Below are positions 24,640 through 33,962 of a stretch of 64,000 nt of DNA, one piece after another (positions within the stretch are counted from its first letter, which is position 1; every line of letters begins with the position of its first letter). The translations under genes and the position numbers were made by a program. The notes under the pieces were generated by a model that was not told where the DNA came from, made no database searches, and saw only the letters and a list, made by a program, of their open reading frames with translations. The DNA is from Catellatospora sp. IY07-71 (GTDB taxonomy: Bacteria > Actinomycetota > Actinomycetes > Mycobacteriales > Micromonosporaceae): positions 3,339,501 through 3,403,500 of the forward strand of contig NZ_AP023360.1 in assembly GCF_018326265.1 (NCBI RefSeq), written 5' to 3'.

Positions 24640-25086
24640 TCAGTTGCGGCGGTCTACGTAGCGGACGACCGTGCCGAACAGGCGGTCGTGCCAGGCGCGG
24701 CGGCGGTCGTCGGTGAGCACGCCGACCAGGCCGATCAGCCACAGCACCGGCACGGCGAGCCCGACGACGGCGCGCAGCAGGGCGCGCAGCAGGCCGACGT
24801 GCCGGCCGTCGGTGCGGCGTACGACGGTGCCGAACAGCAGGGCGCCGAGGGTCTGCCCGGTCATCCACCAGCAGGCGGTGAAGTACGCGGCGGGCAGCAC
24901 CACGGCGATCACGCCGGCGGTCGCCTTGAGCCAGCCGGGCGGTTCGCCGTCGAGGGCGGCCCACAGGGCGGGCACACCTCCGGCGGCAAGCGTCGACGCC
25001 ACCGCGAGGAGGGTGGCGTCGATCGCTAGCCCGGCCAGCCGGGACACGAGGCCTGCATACGGCGGGTGACGGCTGGGAGCCGTCAC
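24640..25086 (-). CDS. RDD-family membrane protein
   Basis: A 148-aa membrane protein of the RDD family (named for Arg-Asp-Asp). Helix 1 contains SRLAGLAIDATLLAVASTLA. Helix 2 (VIAVVLPAAYFTACWWMTGQ) is followed by TLGALLFGTVVRRTDGRHVG. Helix 3 has VVGLAVPVLWLIGLVG, then DDRRRAWHDRLFGTVVRYVD. Some RDD proteins have Na+/H+ antiport activity; the function here is unassigned. The start codon overlaps the stop of the upstream 248-aa gene by 4 bases. Confidence 0.85.
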   Translation of the reverse strand: MTAPSRHPPYAGLVSRLAGLAIDATLLAVASTLAAGGVPALWAALDGEPPGWLKATAGVIAVVLPAAYFTACWWMTGQTLGALLFGTVVRRTDGRHVGLLRALLRAVVGLAVPVLWLIGLVGVLTDDRRRAWHDRLFGTVVRYVDRRN

Positions 25087-25829
25087 CGTTCACCGTTGGT
25101 GTGGTGCAGGTGGAACATCTTCCGGAACGACGTCTCGATCTTGTCGTCGGCCGTGGCGGAGGTCTCGCGCAGTTCGTCGGTGGCGTTGGCCAGCACGCCC
25201 CGGCTCTGCTCGGTGATCAGCTCCTGCAGGCGCGGGTCGCGGGTCAGGTCGCCGATCACGACCGGGATGACCTTGTTGCGGATCTCGGGTATGGCGCCCT
25301 CGACCAGCCGCGGCACCACGCTGTCGATCAGGTACGGCATCAGGTCGTCGACCATGCGGGGCACGACCGACTTCTCGAGCCAGCCCAGGCCGTCGTCGAC
25401 GGTGCCGCGCAGCGCGACGAGCGCGGCCGAGCGGCTGGCGATGAGCGTGTCACGGCCGCGCACCCCGGCGGCGGTGACGGTGTCGCGGGCGGTGTCGAGG
25501 GGCGAGGTGGCGGGCAGCTTGGCCCGGGTGGTGTCGGCGAGTTTCCTCGCCTGTTCCCGGGTGGCCTCGGCGACCTGGGCGCCGGTGCGCAGGGCCAGGC
25601 CGACGCCCTGTTGGGTGAGGTCGACGGCCTGCTGGGTGAGCCCCACGGCGACCGCCATCGGGGAGCGCGCGTCGGCCGGTGCGGGCTCGACGCCGCTGGT
25701 CAGCAGATCCTGTACTTCTTCGTCGGCGCGCCCGCCGCGGCCGATCCGCCGCAGGCGTTCGGCGACCAGCACCGCGGTGCCGAGGGCTACTCCAGCGAGC
25801 CCGGCAGGCGCCTGCACTCGATCGGACAT
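25083..25829 (-). CDS. Conserved hypothetical protein with long helical segments
   Basis: A 248-aa protein of unrecognised family. After a short hydrophobic N-terminal stretch (LAGVALGTAVLVAERLR) it is mostly amphipathic helix (VGLTQQAVDLTQQGVGLALR; QVAEATREQARKLADTT). A repeated hydrophobic/proline pattern follows (VVPRMVDDLMPYLIDSVVPR, then LVEGAIPEIRNKVIPVVIGD). This resembles a peripheral membrane-associated coiled protein of actinomycetes. It is coupled to the RDD gene downstream, suggesting a shared envelope role. Confidence 0.7.
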   Translation of the reverse strand: MSDRVQAPAGLAGVALGTAVLVAERLRRIGRGGRADEEVQDLLTSGVEPAPADARSPMAVAVGLTQQAVDLTQQGVGLALRTGAQVAEATREQARKLADTTRAKLPATSPLDTARDTVTAAGVRGRDTLIASRSAALVALRGTVDDGLGWLEKSVVPRMVDDLMPYLIDSVVPRLVEGAIPEIRNKVIPVVIGDLTRDPRLQELITEQSRGVLANATDELRETSATADDKIETSFRKMFHLHHTNGER

Positions 25830-26139
25830 ATTACCAACGTACGACAGATTAAAGATCTATCGGGGCGTTTCGGGAGCTTCGGCGATCGCACGTGTGCTCC
25901 GCCGCCGGCCTACCGGCTGGTGGGCGGGTGCTGCGGCCGGCCGTTCGGGCGGGCCCGGAGGCGCGGGGCGGGGTGCGGCGGCGGGAGGGCGGCGGGCGCG
26001 CGCGGACCTCAGGCCACATTGGAGGGAAGTCGATCGACGAGGGTTACCCGGATGTCCACATATTGATATCTTGATCCGGCCCGTGCCCCGGCCGAGCCGT
26101 CCGGCGCGCCGCGAAGGTGCGGCGACATGGGGAGGGTTC
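25830..26139. other. 310-bp divergent spacer
   Basis: Probably holds promoters for the 25829 (minus) and 26140 (plus) genes. Two AT-rich islands stand out (about 25830-25860 and 26050-26072, CCACATATTGATATCTTGAT). No RNA motif was identified with confidence. Confidence 0.5.
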
Positions 26140-29100
26140 ATGCGCTCTAGGCGCCATACGGCCCGTCTGGCCACGGCGGCGTTCCTGATAGGACTGCTTA
26201 CGCCCGGCGTTCCGGCCGGTCCGGCCGCCGCGGCCGCACCGCCCGCGGGCGGGATGACGGGTGCGCAGCTGACACAGCTGTTCGCGGACTACGGCGACAC
26301 CAGCGGCCGGTGGAGCGGGGCGGACAGCACCGCTTCGGTGCTGCTGCCCGACGGCCGGGTGGCCTGGCTGTTCTCGGACACGATGATCGGTGCGGTGAAC
26401 GCGGACCACACCCGGCCCCGCTCCAGCCCGATGATCAACAATTCGCTGGTGGTGCAGGACGGGGCGGCGCTGACCGCGACGGTGCACGGCGGTTCGGCGA
26501 GCGCGCCGCAGTCGCTGATCCCGTCGGCGGTCACCGGGGAGTGGTACTGGGTAGCCGACGCCACGGTCGAGGGCAGCATGATGAAGGTGCTGGTCAACCG
26601 GTATCGCAAGACCGGCGACGGAGGTCTGGACTTCGCGCTGACGGGCACCGCCCTGGCGACCCTGGCGCTGCCCGGCCTGACCGTCAGCGCAGTCACCGAA
26701 CTGCCGCTGGGCGACACCGTGGCCTGGGGTGCGGCGCTGCTGGAGGACGGCGCTCACACCTATGTCTACGGCTCGGAGTATGTGGCCGCCGACGCCATGC
26801 GCTTCGCGAGGCTGGCCCGGGTGCCCGCGGGCGGGCTCGGCGGCGCTTGGGAGTTCTGGACCGGCAGCGGCTGGTCGACCTCGGCGTCCGCGTCGGCCCG
26901 GCTGCCGTTGTCCGGGGTGGGCACCGCGTTCGGCGTGCAGAAGGTGGGCTCGCAGTACGTCGTGGTGACGATGGAGAGCAACACGCCGTTCGCCGCGCAC
27001 GCGGTGGCGTACACGGCGAGCAGCCCCAGCGGCCCGTTCGCCGGACCGATCGAGCTGTTCACGGCTCCGGAGCCGGCCGCGCGCGAGGGCGTCATCGTCT
27101 ACGACGCCCGGGTGCACCCGCACCTGGCCCCGAGCGGCCGGCTGCTGGTGTCGTACAACGTGCACAGCCTGGTCAGTGACGACCTGTACGCCGACGCCCG
27201 CATCTACCGGCCGCGTTTCGTCGACGTCGCGTGGCCGGTGCCGGCGCCGGACCCGGCCGCGGTCCCCGCCGCCCCGGCGAACCTGACCGCCGCGGCGGAG
27301 CCGACCGGCACCGTCAACCTGAGCTGGCCGTCCGTGGCGGGCACCGGTGTCTCGTACACCGTCTACCAGCGTGACGTCACCGCCGGGCAGACCCACTTCG
27401 GCCGGGTGGCCACGGCGTCGGGCACCACGCAGGCGCTGGGCGGGTTCCGCACCGGGCACACCTACGAGTTCCGGGTGACCGCCCGCAACGGCGCGGGTGA
27501 GGGCCAGCCGTCGGTGACGCGCAGCGTCGCGGTCACCATCGCGGCGCCGCCTGCCCCGACGGGGCTGACCGCGACCGCCGGCAGCGACGGCACCATCGCG
27601 CTGAACTGGAACAGCGTCCCGTACGCCTGGCGCTACGACGTGTCGCGGCGCGACCTGACGGCGGGGGAGACGGCGTTCACGCCGGTGAACGACGCCGCTC
27701 CGGGCGACACGTCGCTCACGGTGAACTGGCTGGCGCACGGCCACGAGTACGAGTTCGCGGTCACCGCCAGCCATGGCGGCGGCACCTCGCCGCAGTCGGC
27801 GACCGCGCGGGCCACGGCCGCCTACGCGCTGCCGCCGACCCCGGCGGGGCTGACCGCGGCCGCGCAGGGTGACGGCACGATCAGGCTGACCTGGTCCGGC
27901 CCGGCGCAGAACGTGTACTACCTGGTGTTCCAACGTGACGTGACGGCGGGGGAGACGACGTTCACCCAGCTGCCGCTGCCGCTGTCGTGCTGCGAGCTGG
28001 CGGCGGGCTACCTCAGCCACGGCCACGAGTACGAGTTCAAGGTCCGGTCCAGCAACCAGGGCGGGGAGTCGGCGGACTCGAACCTCGTCCGGGCCACGTC
28101 GAACCATCCGCTGCCGACGCCGCCGGGCACGCTCAGCGCGGTGGCGGGCAACGGCCAGGTCCAGCTGGCCTGGGGGGGCCGCCACCAGCCCGGACACCTG
28201 GTACTGGGTGTACCAGCGGGACGTGACGGCGGGGGAGACGGCGTTCACGCGGCTGCCGATCCCGATCAGCACCTGCTGCACGATGACCGCGGGCTACCTC
28301 GCCAACGGGCACGTGTACGAGTTCAAGGTCACCTCGACCAACCAGGCCGGGGAGTCGGCGGCGTCCAACACGGTGTCGGCGACGCCGCGGCGGCCGCTGC
28401 CGGGGCAGGTCACCGGCCTGACCGTGACCGCGCTGAGCACGGGCGAGCTGCGCCTGAACTGGACCGCGCCGGACACCGACCTGTACTACTGGGTCTACAT
28501 GCGCGACGTCACGGCGGGGGAGACGGCGTTCACGAAGCTGTCGCTGCCGGTCCCGACGTGCTGCACGTTCACGGCCGGATACCTGACGCACGGGCACGTG
28601 TACGAGTTCAAGGTCGCCGGCAACAACCAGACCGGCGACGGCCCGGCGTCGGTGGCGGTGCGCGGCACGTCCAACTACGCCAAGCCGCCCGCTCCGGCGA
28701 ACCTGACCGCGCGGGCCGCCGGTGACGGCAGCATCGACCTGGACTGGGACGCCACCGCGAGCAACGTCCTGTACTGGATCTACATGCGTGACGTGACGGC
28801 CGGGCAGACGAGCTTCACCCGGTCGGCGTACCCGACCGACCGCACGTCGATGACCTGGGGCTGGCTGGTGCACGGGCACGTGTACGAGTTCAAGGTGAGC
28901 GCCGACAACCAGGGCGGTGAGGGCCCGGCCACGGCCGCGGTGCGGGCCACGGCCACCGGTGGCCTGCCGCAGCCGCCCAGCGGCCTGACCGCGACCGCCG
29001 GGGACGGTCAGGTGACGCTGCGCTGGACGGCGAGCCCGAGCTCGAACGTGTACTACTGGATCGAGCAGCGGCCCGCCGGCGGCACGTGGACCCGGCTGTC

Positions 29101-30448
29101 GCTGCCGGTGAGCACATGCTGCCAGTTCACCGCCGGGCTGCTGGACAACGGCACGACGTACGAGTTCCGGGTGCGGGCCAACAACGTGCACGGCGACTCG
29201 GCCGCGTCGAACGTGGCCGGCGCCCGCCCGCTGCCGCCGCTGCCGCAGCCGCCCACCGGCCTGATCGCGATCGCGGGCGACGGGAAGGTGACGCTGCGCT
29301 GGACGGCCAGCCCCAGCCCGAACGTGTACTACTGGGTGGAACAGCGGCCCGCGGGCGGCACCTGGCAGCGGCTGCCCTATCCGGTCACCACCTGCTGCCA
29401 GTTCACCGCCGGGCTGCTGAACAACGGCACGTACTACGAGTTCCGGCTGCGGGCGACGAACCTGGCCGGGGACTCGGCGGCGTCCGTGGCGGCCGGGGCC
29501 AGGCCGATGCCGCCGCTGCCGCAGGCCCCCAGCGGGCTGAGCGTCGCCGCGCAGGGTGACACGGCGGCGAAGCTCACGTGGACCGCCAGCCCGACCGGCA
29601 GCGTCTACTACTGGATCTACTACCGCATCTCCGGGCAGAGCGCCTGGACCAAGGCGCAGTATCCGCTGGCCGGCTGCTGTTCGTTCACGATGAGCATGCT
29701 GACCCCGGGCAAGCGGTACGAGTTCCACCTCAAAGCCGAGAACCTGTCGGGCATGTCCGGGGCGTCCAACACGGCGGCGGTGACGCTGACCATCACCGCG
29801 CCGAGCAGACCCGCCGGGGTGAAGGCGGTGCCGCAGACGTCGTCGTCGGACGTGGTGGTGTCGTGGAGCTCGGTGGCCAACGCCACCGGGTACACGGTGG
29901 AGGCGCAGGTCTGCGGGGGCTCGACGTGGCACCGGGTCGGCTTCATGATCACGAGTACGGTGCACCGGGTCGGCTACGCCGCCGGCTGCTACGAGTACCG
30001 CGTGATCGCAGACCGCTTCGGGGTGTACGGCGGCGCGTCCACCGGCGACGTCATCGCCTTCGGCACGGTCGACGACTACCCGTGGAACAGCGGCATCCTG
30101 CCGATCGACCGGTACGGTTTCTGGCGTAAGCAGTGCACCTCGTTCGTGGCGTCGCGGGTGTGGCGCTACTACCCGACGCCGGACCCGCCGGGCTTCACCT
30201 CGATCAACTACTGGCACGCCAAGAACTGGGACGAGGCGGCCCGCGAGCACGGCGGCGTGGTCGGGCAGACGCCGACGCCGGGCGCGATCGCTCAGCGCAA
30301 CTCCGGTTCCTACGGGCACGTGGCGTGGGTCGCCGGGGTCGACGGGTCATACGTGATCATCGAGGAGTACAACGGGGTCAACTCCGAGGCGTACTCGCGG
30401 CGGCGGGTGCCCGCCTCCGAGTTCGACAACTACCTCACGGTCATGTGA
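26140..30448 (+). CDS. Secreted propeller-like / ten FN3 / CHAP protein, with frameshift as sequenced
   Basis: A very large exported protein. A signal peptide (LATAAFLIGLLTPGVPAGPA) precedes an N-terminal domain of about 340 residues with DUF4185-like propeller repeats (GRVAWLFSDTMIG). About ten fibronectin-III domains follow, several sharing the phrase RDVTAGETAFT. The end is a CHAP amidase-like domain with catalytic-looking Cys in WRKQCTSFVASRVWRYYP and His in SYGHVAWVAGVDGSYVIIEE. The frame breaks in FN3 domain 4 at a run of seven Gs (28172-28178). With one G fewer the whole reads continuously as about 1435 codons; as given, the first frame ends at 28725. It is likely a wall-targeted peptidoglycan hydrolase. 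Confidence 0.85.
28172..28178 (+). other. G7 run at which the reading frame shifts
   Basis: Seven consecutive Gs (TGGGGGGGCC) inside FN3 domain 4. Six Gs would join the two frames as LAWGAATSPDTWYWVYQRDV, matching the neighbouring FN3 repeats. It may be a sequencing error, a true mutation, or slippage. Confidence 0.85.
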
Positions 30449-30451
30449 CCG

Positions 30452-30486
30452 GGCCGGCCGGGGCTGCAGTGCGGCCCCGGCCGGCC
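30452..30486 (+). terminator. Hairpin downstream of the CHAP gene
   Basis: Perfect 13-bp stem GGCCGGCCGGGGC / GCCCCGGCCGGCC with a 9-nt loop, beginning 4 nt after the stop codon. It is followed closely by a second, stronger terminator. Confidence 0.75.
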
Positions 30487-30488
30487 GT

Positions 30489-30534
30489 CGGCCCGCCCCG
30501 CCCGGACATACCGCCGGGCGGGGCGGGCCGTTTT
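30489..30534 (+). terminator. Intrinsic terminator
   Basis: Perfect 17-bp stem CGGCCCGCCCCGCCCGG and its complement, 8-nt loop, followed by TTTT. It separates the CHAP gene from the glycosyltransferase operon. Confidence 0.85.
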
Positions 30535-30603
30535 CGGCCGCGGGCCGGTTTACAGCGGTGAAGCGGGCCGGACGGGGTCCGCCCGAACTGCTGGAGGCGG
30601 CAC

Positions 30604-31890
30604 TTGTCCCGGTTCTTCGACGGCGTCTGGTCGTGGCTGGTCGCCGCGGCCGCGGAGACGTCGTGGCGCGAGCTGATGCCGCTCGGCCTGGCCGGTGTCT
30701 TCGTATGGGGCCTGTGGTGCTACCGCGTGGTGCTGTCGCGCCTGGACCGGCCGGTGGTCAACGACTTCCGCACCACGGTGTCGGTGGTGGTGCCGTCCTA
30801 CCGCGAGGACCCCGACATCCTGCTGGACTGCCTGCAGACCTGGCTGGCGCAGGACCCGGCCGAGGTGATCATCGTGCCCGACGTGGGCGACACCGAGGTG
30901 CTGCGGCGGCTGTCCCAGGTCGGCGACCCCCGGCTGCGGGTGCTGCCGTTCACCCACCGGGGCAAGCGCTCGGCGCTGGGCGTGGGCATCCGCGCCGCCC
31001 GCGGCGAGCTGGTCGTGCTGGTCGACTCGGACACCCGCTGGCAGCGCGGGCTGCTGGCCGCGGTGCAGATGCCGTTCGTCGACCCGGAGGTGGGCGGCGT
31101 CGGCACCCAGCAGAACGTGTACCAGCGCACCAGCAGCGTGTGGCGGCGCATCGCGGACTGGCTGGTCAACCTGCGCTACTACGACTACGTGCCGGCCATG
31201 GGCCGGGCCGGGGCGGTGGCCTGCCTGTCCGGGCGGACCGCGGCGTACCGGCGCAGCGCCGTCATGCCGGTGCTGGAGCACCTGGAGAACGAGTTCTTCC
31301 TGGGGCGGCGCTGCGTGGCCGGCGATGACGGGCGGCTGACCTGGCTGGTGCTGGCCTCGGGTTACCGCACCGTGCACCAGTCCTCGGCCCGCGCGCTGTC
31401 GATGTTCCCGTCGTCGCTGCGCGCCTTCGTCAAGCAGCGGGTGCGCTGGAGCCGCAACTCGTACCGCTGCTACCTGACCGCGCTGTGGAAGGGCTGGCTG
31501 TGGCGTACCCCGCTGGTCACCAAGATCACGGTGCTGCAGATCCTGCTCACCCCGGTCACCATGGGCATGGCACTGGGCTACCTGCTGCTCAGCCGCCTGG
31601 AACTCACCGCCCGGGGCGGGATCGTGGTGCTGTTCTGGCTGCTGGCCGGGCGGGCCATCCGGGGCTGGTCGCACCTGCGGCGGCACCCCCGGGACGTGCT
31701 GATCCTGCCGCTGCTCGCGGCGGTGGTCATCGTGATCTCGCTGCCGATCAAGCTCTTCGCCTTCCTCACCATGAACAGGCAGGGCTGGCTCACCCGGGCC
31801 GGCGACCGCATCGGCGGGGAGGGCCAGCACGCCGGCACCCTCGCCCCCGCGGCCCGGCGGGGCGCGGGCACCCTGACGGAGGTGGCCTAG
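30604..31890 (+). CDS. GT2 processive polysaccharide synthase (hyaluronan/cellulose-synthase-like)
   Basis: A 428-aa membrane glycosyltransferase, GT-A fold. An N-terminal helix (LMPLGLAGVFVWGLWCYRVV) is followed by the catalytic domain: TVSVVVPSYREDPDILLDCL, IIVPDVGD, VVLVDSDTRWQRGLL (D-D metal site), CVAGDDGRLT (catalytic Asp) and the processivity motif KQRVRWSRNSYRC (QxxRW). Three C-terminal helices (about 300-405) form an export channel. The start is TTG 30604, with GGAGG 6 nt upstream. It is the first gene of a tightly coupled trio with two beta-helix proteins, suggesting synthesis plus modification of an exopolysaccharide. The sugar is not predictable. Confidence 0.9.
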   Translation: MSRFFDGVWSWLVAAAAETSWRELMPLGLAGVFVWGLWCYRVVLSRLDRPVVNDFRTTVSVVVPSYREDPDILLDCLQTWLAQDPAEVIIVPDVGDTEVLRRLSQVGDPRLRVLPFTHRGKRSALGVGIRAARGELVVLVDSDTRWQRGLLAAVQMPFVDPEVGGVGTQQNVYQRTSSVWRRIADWLVNLRYYDYVPAMGRAGAVACLSGRTAAYRRSAVMPVLEHLENEFFLGRRCVAGDDGRLTWLVLASGYRTVHQSSARALSMFPSSLRAFVKQRVRWSRNSYRCYLTALWKGWLWRTPLVTKITVLQILLTPVTMGMALGYLLLSRLELTARGGIVVLFWLLAGRAIRGWSHLRRHPRDVLILPLLAAVVIVISLPIKLFAFLTMNRQGWLTRAGDRIGGEGQHAGTLAPAARRGAGTLTEVA

Positions 31891-33962
31891 TGCGCCGCCG
31901 CTTTCATGCCGTCCCGCCGGCCGTCCTGCTCACCGGGCTGCTGGCCGGCGGGACCGCGCTTGCCACACCCGCCGCGGCCGCGTCCGGCGCCGCGCCCGCC
32001 GTCGCCACGCGTCCCAGCACCCTGGCGCCCGGCGCCGCCCCCGCCCGCGCCACGGCGGCCGGAGCAGCGCTGCGCCACCGCACCGCAGCCGGGCCCGCAC
32101 GAGCCGGTGCCGTGGCCGCGCCGGCCGCGCCCCCCGCACTGGCCGGTCCGGCCACCCGGACCCCGTCCCTGGTCGCCGCGGCCGCGGCGGGGGCCGACGA
32201 GGAGCGCCAGGCGGCGCTGGTCGCCGGGCAGGACACCTGGCTGGACCAGGTCCGCGCGGTGACCGCGGTGGCCCCGCTGCGCGAGCTGCTCAACCGCCCG
32301 CCGGGCACCACCCCGGACATGCAGAAGTGGAACCGGCCCTACCGGCTGGACACCGCGGGCGGCTACACGCTGGTGCTGACCCCGCGGGTGCAGCCCTACA
32401 CCATCGACGACCTGCTGAAACTCTCCCCGCAGACGTTCGTGCGGCAGTCGCAGGGGGCGTACCTGCTCACCGAGAACCTCTACGTCGTCTCCGGAGCCAA
32501 GCTGAAACTGTCCCACCCGGGCGGGCTGGAGCTGCGGCTGGCCAGCCGCAGCAGCGGCTTCGTCGCGATCGTGTCGTTCGGCGGCGAGCTGGAACTCGCG
32601 GGCACCAAGCAGGCGCCGCTGCGCATCACGAGCTGGGATCCGCGCGCCGGCAAGGCGGACACCCAGGTCGGCGACGGGCGGGCGTACCTGCGGGCCATCG
32701 GCGGGCGGTTCGCGATGAGCCATACCAAGGTGTCCCAGCTGGGCTTCTGGAGCGGCCGCACCGGCGGGGTGAGCCTCACCGGCACCGACCGGCCCGACAC
32801 CGGCGCGGTGTCCGGCCCCGACCCCGGCGGGAACGGGCGGCTGCTGCCCGGCGAGGTGCGCATCCTCGGCAACGGCCGGGTGAGCACGCCCGACAGCCGG
32901 TTCACCGTGCCCGGCCAGTCGTACGTGTCCGGGCGGATCACCGACAGCACCTTCACCGGCAACGCGTACGGGCTGTTCATCTCCAGCGCGGACGGCATCA
33001 ACGTGGCCGACACGACGGTGCGCGACAGCCTCGAACACGGGCTGGTGCTGCACCGCTTCGCCAGCAACGCGGTGATCGAGCGGACCGTCTCCCAGCGCAA
33101 CGGCGGCGACGGCTTCCTGCTGTCGCGCGCCACGCAGCAGGTGCGCATCACCGGTGCCACCGCCGAGGGCAACGGCGGCAACGGGTTCACCCTCAGCGGC
33201 CGCCCGCTGGCCGACGGGCCGTCGGCCTCCGGGCAGCCGGTCGTCAGCTACGGCAACAACACCCTGTCGCACAGCATCGCGCGCGGCAACGGCCACTACG
33301 GCGTCGAGGTGCTGGGCGGGCACGGCGTCAGCATCCAGGAGAACCAGGTCGACGGCGGCGACATGGGCATCGTGGCCCGGCAGGGCGTACGCGACCTCAC
33401 CGTCACCGCCAACAAGCTCACCAACCAGGACCGGCAGGCCGTCGCGCTGCGCGAGGGCGTGACCAAGGCCCGGATCACCGGCAACGTCATCGAGACCACC
33501 ACGACCGGGGTGTACGTGCGCGACTCCGTCGCCGAGGTCCGCGGCAACACCATCCACGACGCCGACAGCCACGGCATCACCTTCGTCGGGGCCGTCGGCG
33601 GATCCAGCGCCACCGGCAACGCGATCGAGGGCATCGGCCCCAGCGCGGTCGACACCGGCCGGGCAGAAGGAAAGATCACTGTGCGAGACAACCAGACCGG
33701 GGCCTGGCTGGACACCAGCACCCTGTGGGCGCGGGTGCGCCACTACGCGAGCCCGATGACCCTGCTGTGGACCGCGATCCTGCTGCTGATCGTGGTGCTG
33801 GGCATCCGCCGCACCAGCCGCGCCGTGGTGCACGGGCACCCGTACGACGCCACCAAGCCGCTGTTCGCGCCCGACGCCGCCCGGCACGCGGCCGGGCACG
33901 GACGGCCCCAGCCGCGCGAGGTCGCGCGCGGCCGCGCCCGGGTCCCGGTGATGGCCGAATGA
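31890..33962 (+). CDS. Secreted, membrane-anchored parallel beta-helix protein
   Basis: A 690-aa protein: signal sequence (AVLLTGLLAGGTALATPAAA), then a low-complexity Ala/Pro region to about 115. A right-handed parallel beta-helix follows (about 250-600) with short PbH1-type coils such as ISSADGINVADTTVRDSLEH and RVRITGATAEGNGGNGFTLS-like turns. One C-terminal transmembrane helix (LLWTAILLLIVVLGI) precedes a basic tail. Similar folds occur in mannuronan C5-epimerases and polysaccharide lyases. The GTG overlaps the TAG stop of the synthase gene by one base and GGAGG precedes it, indicating coupling and a role in polymer modification or guidance. Confidence 0.82.
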   Translation: MRRRFHAVPPAVLLTGLLAGGTALATPAAAASGAAPAVATRPSTLAPGAAPARATAAGAALRHRTAAGPARAGAVAAPAAPPALAGPATRTPSLVAAAAAGADEERQAALVAGQDTWLDQVRAVTAVAPLRELLNRPPGTTPDMQKWNRPYRLDTAGGYTLVLTPRVQPYTIDDLLKLSPQTFVRQSQGAYLLTENLYVVSGAKLKLSHPGGLELRLASRSSGFVAIVSFGGELELAGTKQAPLRITSWDPRAGKADTQVGDGRAYLRAIGGRFAMSHTKVSQLGFWSGRTGGVSLTGTDRPDTGAVSGPDPGGNGRLLPGEVRILGNGRVSTPDSRFTVPGQSYVSGRITDSTFTGNAYGLFISSADGINVADTTVRDSLEHGLVLHRFASNAVIERTVSQRNGGDGFLLSRATQQVRITGATAEGNGGNGFTLSGRPLADGPSASGQPVVSYGNNTLSHSIARGNGHYGVEVLGGHGVSIQENQVDGGDMGIVARQGVRDLTVTANKLTNQDRQAVALREGVTKARITGNVIETTTTGVYVRDSVAEVRGNTIHDADSHGITFVGAVGGSSATGNAIEGIGPSAVDTGRAEGKITVRDNQTGAWLDTSTLWARVRHYASPMTLLWTAILLLIVVLGIRRTSRAVVHGHPYDATKPLFAPDAARHAAGHGRPQPREVARGRARVPVMAE

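Noticed and set aside
25830-26139. Possible c-di-AMP (ydaO) riboswitch before the CHAP gene
   Set aside because: Such riboswitches precede many actinobacterial wall-hydrolase genes, but the conserved ydaO core segments were not found here.
27240-29800. The FN3 region as a CRISPR-like array
   Set aside because: The repeats are coding, about 270-300 bp apart, degenerate, and maintain the reading frame apart from the one break.
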